DNA of 15,292 bases from the NCBI GenBank assembly GCA_964598695.1, contig CAZRDB010000122.1:1-15292 (forward strand), written 5' to 3'. Both the position numbers and the translations under genes were made by a program. This DNA is from CAZRDB01 sp964598695. Lineage in GTDB: Bacteria > Armatimonadota > Zipacnadia > UBA1398. The notes beneath the pieces are model-generated. The model was not told the origin of the DNA, made no database searches, and worked only from the letters and a program-made list of their open reading frames with translations. This document shows, in pieces, positions 13,337 through 15,292 of the stretch; position 1 is the first letter of the stretch, and each line of letters opens with the position of its first letter.

Positions 13337-14760
13337 TGTCCGCAGCCCATGGGTTCGATGTGCGCGGACGCGATGTGGCCGTCATCGGAGCCGGGATGAC
13401 CGGCCAGGCGGTGTCGTCGGCGCTGCTCGCTCTCGGCGCCCGTCCGGTCCTGTACGACACGCGCCCCGCGGAGGAGGTAACGCCGCAGGCGCGCGCGGCC
13501 GTGGAGGCGATCGGCTGCCCGACCCGGTTCGGGTCGAGCGCCGGGCTCGCGGAGTCGAGCCTGATCGTCCTGAGCCCCGGCGTCTCGGTGCGCGACGCCT
13601 TCCTGGCGGAAGCGCGCCGCGCCGGCGTCGAGGTGATCGGCGAGATCGAACTGGCCGCGCGGGTGCGGCCCGGCGCGACCTTCGTGGGGATCACCGGCAC
13701 CAACGGCAAGTCGACGACGACGGCCCTGACGGCCCGGATCCTCGAGGAGGCCGGGATCGCCCACGCGCTGTGTGGCAACATCGGCTCGCCGCTGATCACG
13801 CACGTGCTGGAGCGGGAGGATGCGGCGGTCTTCGTCGTCGAGCTGTCGAGCTTCCAGCTCGAGACGGTCTCGACGTTCCATGCCCGCGCCGGAGCGCTGC
13901 TCAACGTGACCGACGACCATCGGGACCGCCACCCCGACCCGAACGAGTACGTCACGACCAAGGCGCGGGTCTTCGCGAACCAGGCGGAGGGCGATGCGGC
14001 CGTGCTGGGCATCGACTGCCCCGAGTTGGCCGCGCTGGCGCTCTCCGTCCCGCCGTCGCGGCTGATCCAGTTCTCGGCGGTCCGCGAGGTCGAGCGTGGC
14101 GGCTACGTCAAGGGCGAGGCGCTGTGGCTGCGCTGGACGGCGGGCGGGACGGCCGAGCGGATCTGCGGTCTGGATGAGATGCGCCTGCGCGGCCCGCACA
14201 ACGCCCGGAACGCGCTCGCGGCGACGAGCCTGGCTCATGCGGTCGGGGCGCCGATCGAAGCGGCGACGCGGGTGCTGCGCGAGTTCGCGGCGGCGCCGCA
14301 CACGATGTGCGCGGTCGGCTCGGCGGGCGGCGTGGTCTACGTCAACGACTCGAAAGGCACGAATGTCGATGCCACGATCCAGGCCCTGCGGAGCTGCGCG
14401 GGCCCGGTGGTGCTGATCGCGGGCGGCTCCGACAAGGCCGCCGACTTCGTCCCTCTGGGCAGGGAGATCGCGGAGCGGTGCCGCGCGCTGCTCACGATCG
14501 GTGAGACCGGGCCGGCGATCGGCGCCGCGGCGGCCGCCGCCGGCGTCGCCCGGGCCGAGGCGTGCGCCTCGCTGGAGGCCGCCGTGGCGCGCGCGTCGGA
14601 TCNNNNNNNNNNGTCGGATCTGGCGCAGCGGGGCGACACGGTGTTGCTCTCGCCGGGTTGCGCCAGCTTCGACATGTTCACGAGCTACAAGCACCGAGGC
14701 GAAGTGTTCGAGGCGGCGGTCCGGTGCGTTCCGGGGTTCAGCCCCGCGGCGGGGAGGTGA
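13336..14760 (+). CDS. murD: UDP-MurNAc-L-Ala:D-glutamate ligase MurD, with an assembly gap
   Basis: This ATP-dependent ligase adds D-Glu, the second residue of the stem. Its N-terminal Rossmann-like domain has VAVIGAGMTGQAV and LSPGVS. The ATPase domain has TGTNGKSTTTAL (120-131), CGNIGSPL, VELSSFQLE, and LLNVTDDHRDRH, with Lys209 at the carbamylated-lysine position. The C-terminal domain has NDSKGTNVDAT (337-347), LIAGGSDKAADF and LLSPGCASFDMF. The usual 'HR.E' before NDSK reads HTMC (322-325). Ten N fall near the C-terminus, between two copies of GTCGGATC. Collapsing them gives a continuous 468-residue protein of normal spacing. AAGGAG precedes two adjacent ATGs. The second (13336) has better spacing, and 13333 would add one Met. 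Confidence 0.95.
   Translation: MSAAHGFDVRGRDVAVIGAGMTGQAVSSALLALGARPVLYDTRPAEEVTPQARAAVEAIGCPTRFGSSAGLAESSLIVLSPGVSVRDAFLAEARRAGVEVIGEIELAARVRPGATFVGITGTNGKSTTTALTARILEEAGIAHALCGNIGSPLITHVLEREDAAVFVVELSSFQLETVSTFHARAGALLNVTDDHRDRHPDPNEYVTTKARVFANQAEGDAAVLGIDCPELAALALSVPPSRLIQFSAVREVERGGYVKGEALWLRWTAGGTAERICGLDEMRLRGPHNARNALAATSLAHAVGAPIEAATRVLREFAAAPHTMCAVGSAGGVVYVNDSKGTNVDATIQALRSCAGPVVLIAGGSDKAADFVPLGREIAERCRALLTIGETGPAIGAAAAAAGVARAEACASLEAAVARASDXXXXSDLAQRGDTVLLSPGCASFDMFTSYKHRGEVFEAAVRCVPGFSPAAGR
14595..14620 (+). repeat. 8-bp duplicated contig ends flanking an N gap in murD
   Basis: GTCGGATC occurs at 14595-14602 immediately before the ten N and again at 14613-14620 immediately after. 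Removing one copy and the N deletes exactly 18 bases (six codons) and leaves ARASDLAQRGDTVLLSP, the spacing expected in MurD. This looks like an unmerged contig overlap rather than a genomic repeat. Confidence 0.85.
14603..14612. other. Assembly gap (10 N) inside murD
   Basis: Ten consecutive N interrupt codons in the C-terminal domain, between the LIAGGSDK and LLSPGCAS motifs. The frame is the same on both sides with the placeholder counted. It would also stay in frame if the flanking overlap were collapsed. Confidence 0.95.
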
Positions 14761-14765
14761 GGCGG

Positions 14766-15292
14766 ATGCGGGAGTATGAGGCGGCCCCAGGGCGTCACGA
14801 CAACGTGCTCTTCGGCGCGACCTGTGTGCTGGTCGCCATCGGCCTCGTGATGATCTACTCCGTCGCGGTGGGCTCGGTGGAGGACATGCGGACGGGCCGG
14901 CCGCCGGAGGCGACGCTGTGGAAGCAGCTCGGCGCGGTGGCGCTGGGCGTGATCGGCTGCTGCGCGCTGTCGCGCGTGAGCATGGAGCGGCTGGGCAAGC
15001 TCTCGGTTCCCCTGTTCGCGCTCGCGGTGGTGCTGCTGATCGCGGTGCTGATCCCGGGCGTCTCGGTCGCGGGCTCCTACCATCGGTGGATCCGCTTGCC
15101 GGGCGGCCTGACCTTCCAGCCGTCGGCGTTGGCCCAGGTGGCGATCGTGGTGCTGTTGGCCGAGTTGGGCGCGCTGCTGCGGAAGGACGAACGGCAGTAC
15201 CCCGGCTTCCGGCTGATCGGCGTGGGCGCGGTGGCGGTCTGCACGCTCCTGGTGCTGGTCGAGCCCGACCTCGCGAGCACCGTGCTGGTCTG
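14766..15292 (+). CDS. ftsW: SEDS-family septal glycosyltransferase FtsW, 3' end outside window
   Basis: The 175 visible residues form the N-terminal half of a SEDS polytopic protein, which polymerises lipid II into glycan strands with its partner FtsI. Visible are an opening transmembrane helix (about 14-33, VLFGATCVLVAIGLVMIYSV), the LWKQLGAVALGV segment, the family block SYHRWIRLPGGLTFQPSALAQ (written in most homologues as 'RWI.L....QPSE..K'), and LVEPDLAST in place of the common 'L.QPD.GT'. The QPSE glutamate and following lysine are Ala and Gln here. Position after murD, as in most dcw clusters, favours FtsW over RodA. GGGGAGG lies eight bases before the ATG at 14766, which is five bases after the murD stop. 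The gene runs off the right edge. Confidence 0.9.
   Translation, partial: MREYEAAPGRHDNVLFGATCVLVAIGLVMIYSVAVGSVEDMRTGRPPEATLWKQLGAVALGVIGCCALSRVSMERLGKLSVPLFALAVVLLIAVLIPGVSVAGSYHRWIRLPGGLTFQPSALAQVAIVVLLAELGALLRKDERQYPGFRLIGVGAVAVCTLLVLVEPDLASTVLV

Noticed and set aside
1..15292. Mobile elements, CRISPR arrays, defence systems, tRNA or rRNA
   Set aside because: No transposase, integrase, terminal repeats, spaced identical repeats or RNA gene motifs were seen. Gene order on the + strand is a conventional dcw cluster.

Overview
The window is a GC-rich bacterial chromosome segment. It holds the front half of a division and cell wall (dcw) cluster on the + strand from about 5.85 kb to the right edge. 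A leftward block of envelope and regulatory genes lies on the - strand from about 5.65 kb to the left edge. Two 10-N runs mark assembly joins, so this is probably a metagenome-assembled or draft genome. MurE carries the DNPR motif of meso-diaminopimelate-adding enzymes, which implies mDAP peptidoglycan. A secreted protein built from copper-amine-oxidase-N-like (stalk) repeats, together with mDAP-type cell wall genes and high GC, would fit Armatimonadota or a neighbouring uncultured lineage. That placement is a guess, because no rRNA or other phylogenetic marker is present.

Left block (all - strand, read right to left). A LapA-like two-helix membrane protein is followed by an LppM-like lipoprotein with a C-terminal membrane anchor, and then a GC-rich hairpin. 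Next is an XRE-type helix-turn-helix protein with a long TPR-like helical region, whose own promoter contains a pair of direct repeats. Its stop codon overlaps the start of a small lipoprotein with carboxypeptidase-regulatory-like and Big_2-like domains. A separate promoter with an inverted repeat then drives a secreted protein with two copies of the amine-oxidase-N-like module. A perfect 16-bp palindrome separates it from a family 2 glycosyltransferase that runs off the left edge.

Right block (all + strand). The order is mraZ, rsmH, an ftsL-like gene, ftsI, murE, murF, mraY, murD and the first part of ftsW. Most genes overlap by a few bases (GTGA, ATGA, TGATG), consistent with one translationally coupled operon. 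The promoter region holds four GTGG/TGGG boxes spaced exactly 10 bp apart, a good candidate operator for MraZ autorepression. MurE, MurF and MurD extend the UDP-MurNAc peptide stem. MraY transfers the product to undecaprenyl phosphate. FtsW and FtsI polymerise and cross-link septal peptidoglycan, and the FtsL-like protein would act in the divisome that activates them. murG, murC, ftsQ and ftsZ would be expected beyond the right edge.

I see no mobile element, CRISPR array, tRNA or rRNA, and no clearly new multi-gene system. The least ordinary parts are the XRE-TPR/lipoprotein pair with its putative operator, the residue departures in FtsW and MurD, and the two assembly joins. The murD join looks artefactual because the same 8 bases flank it.
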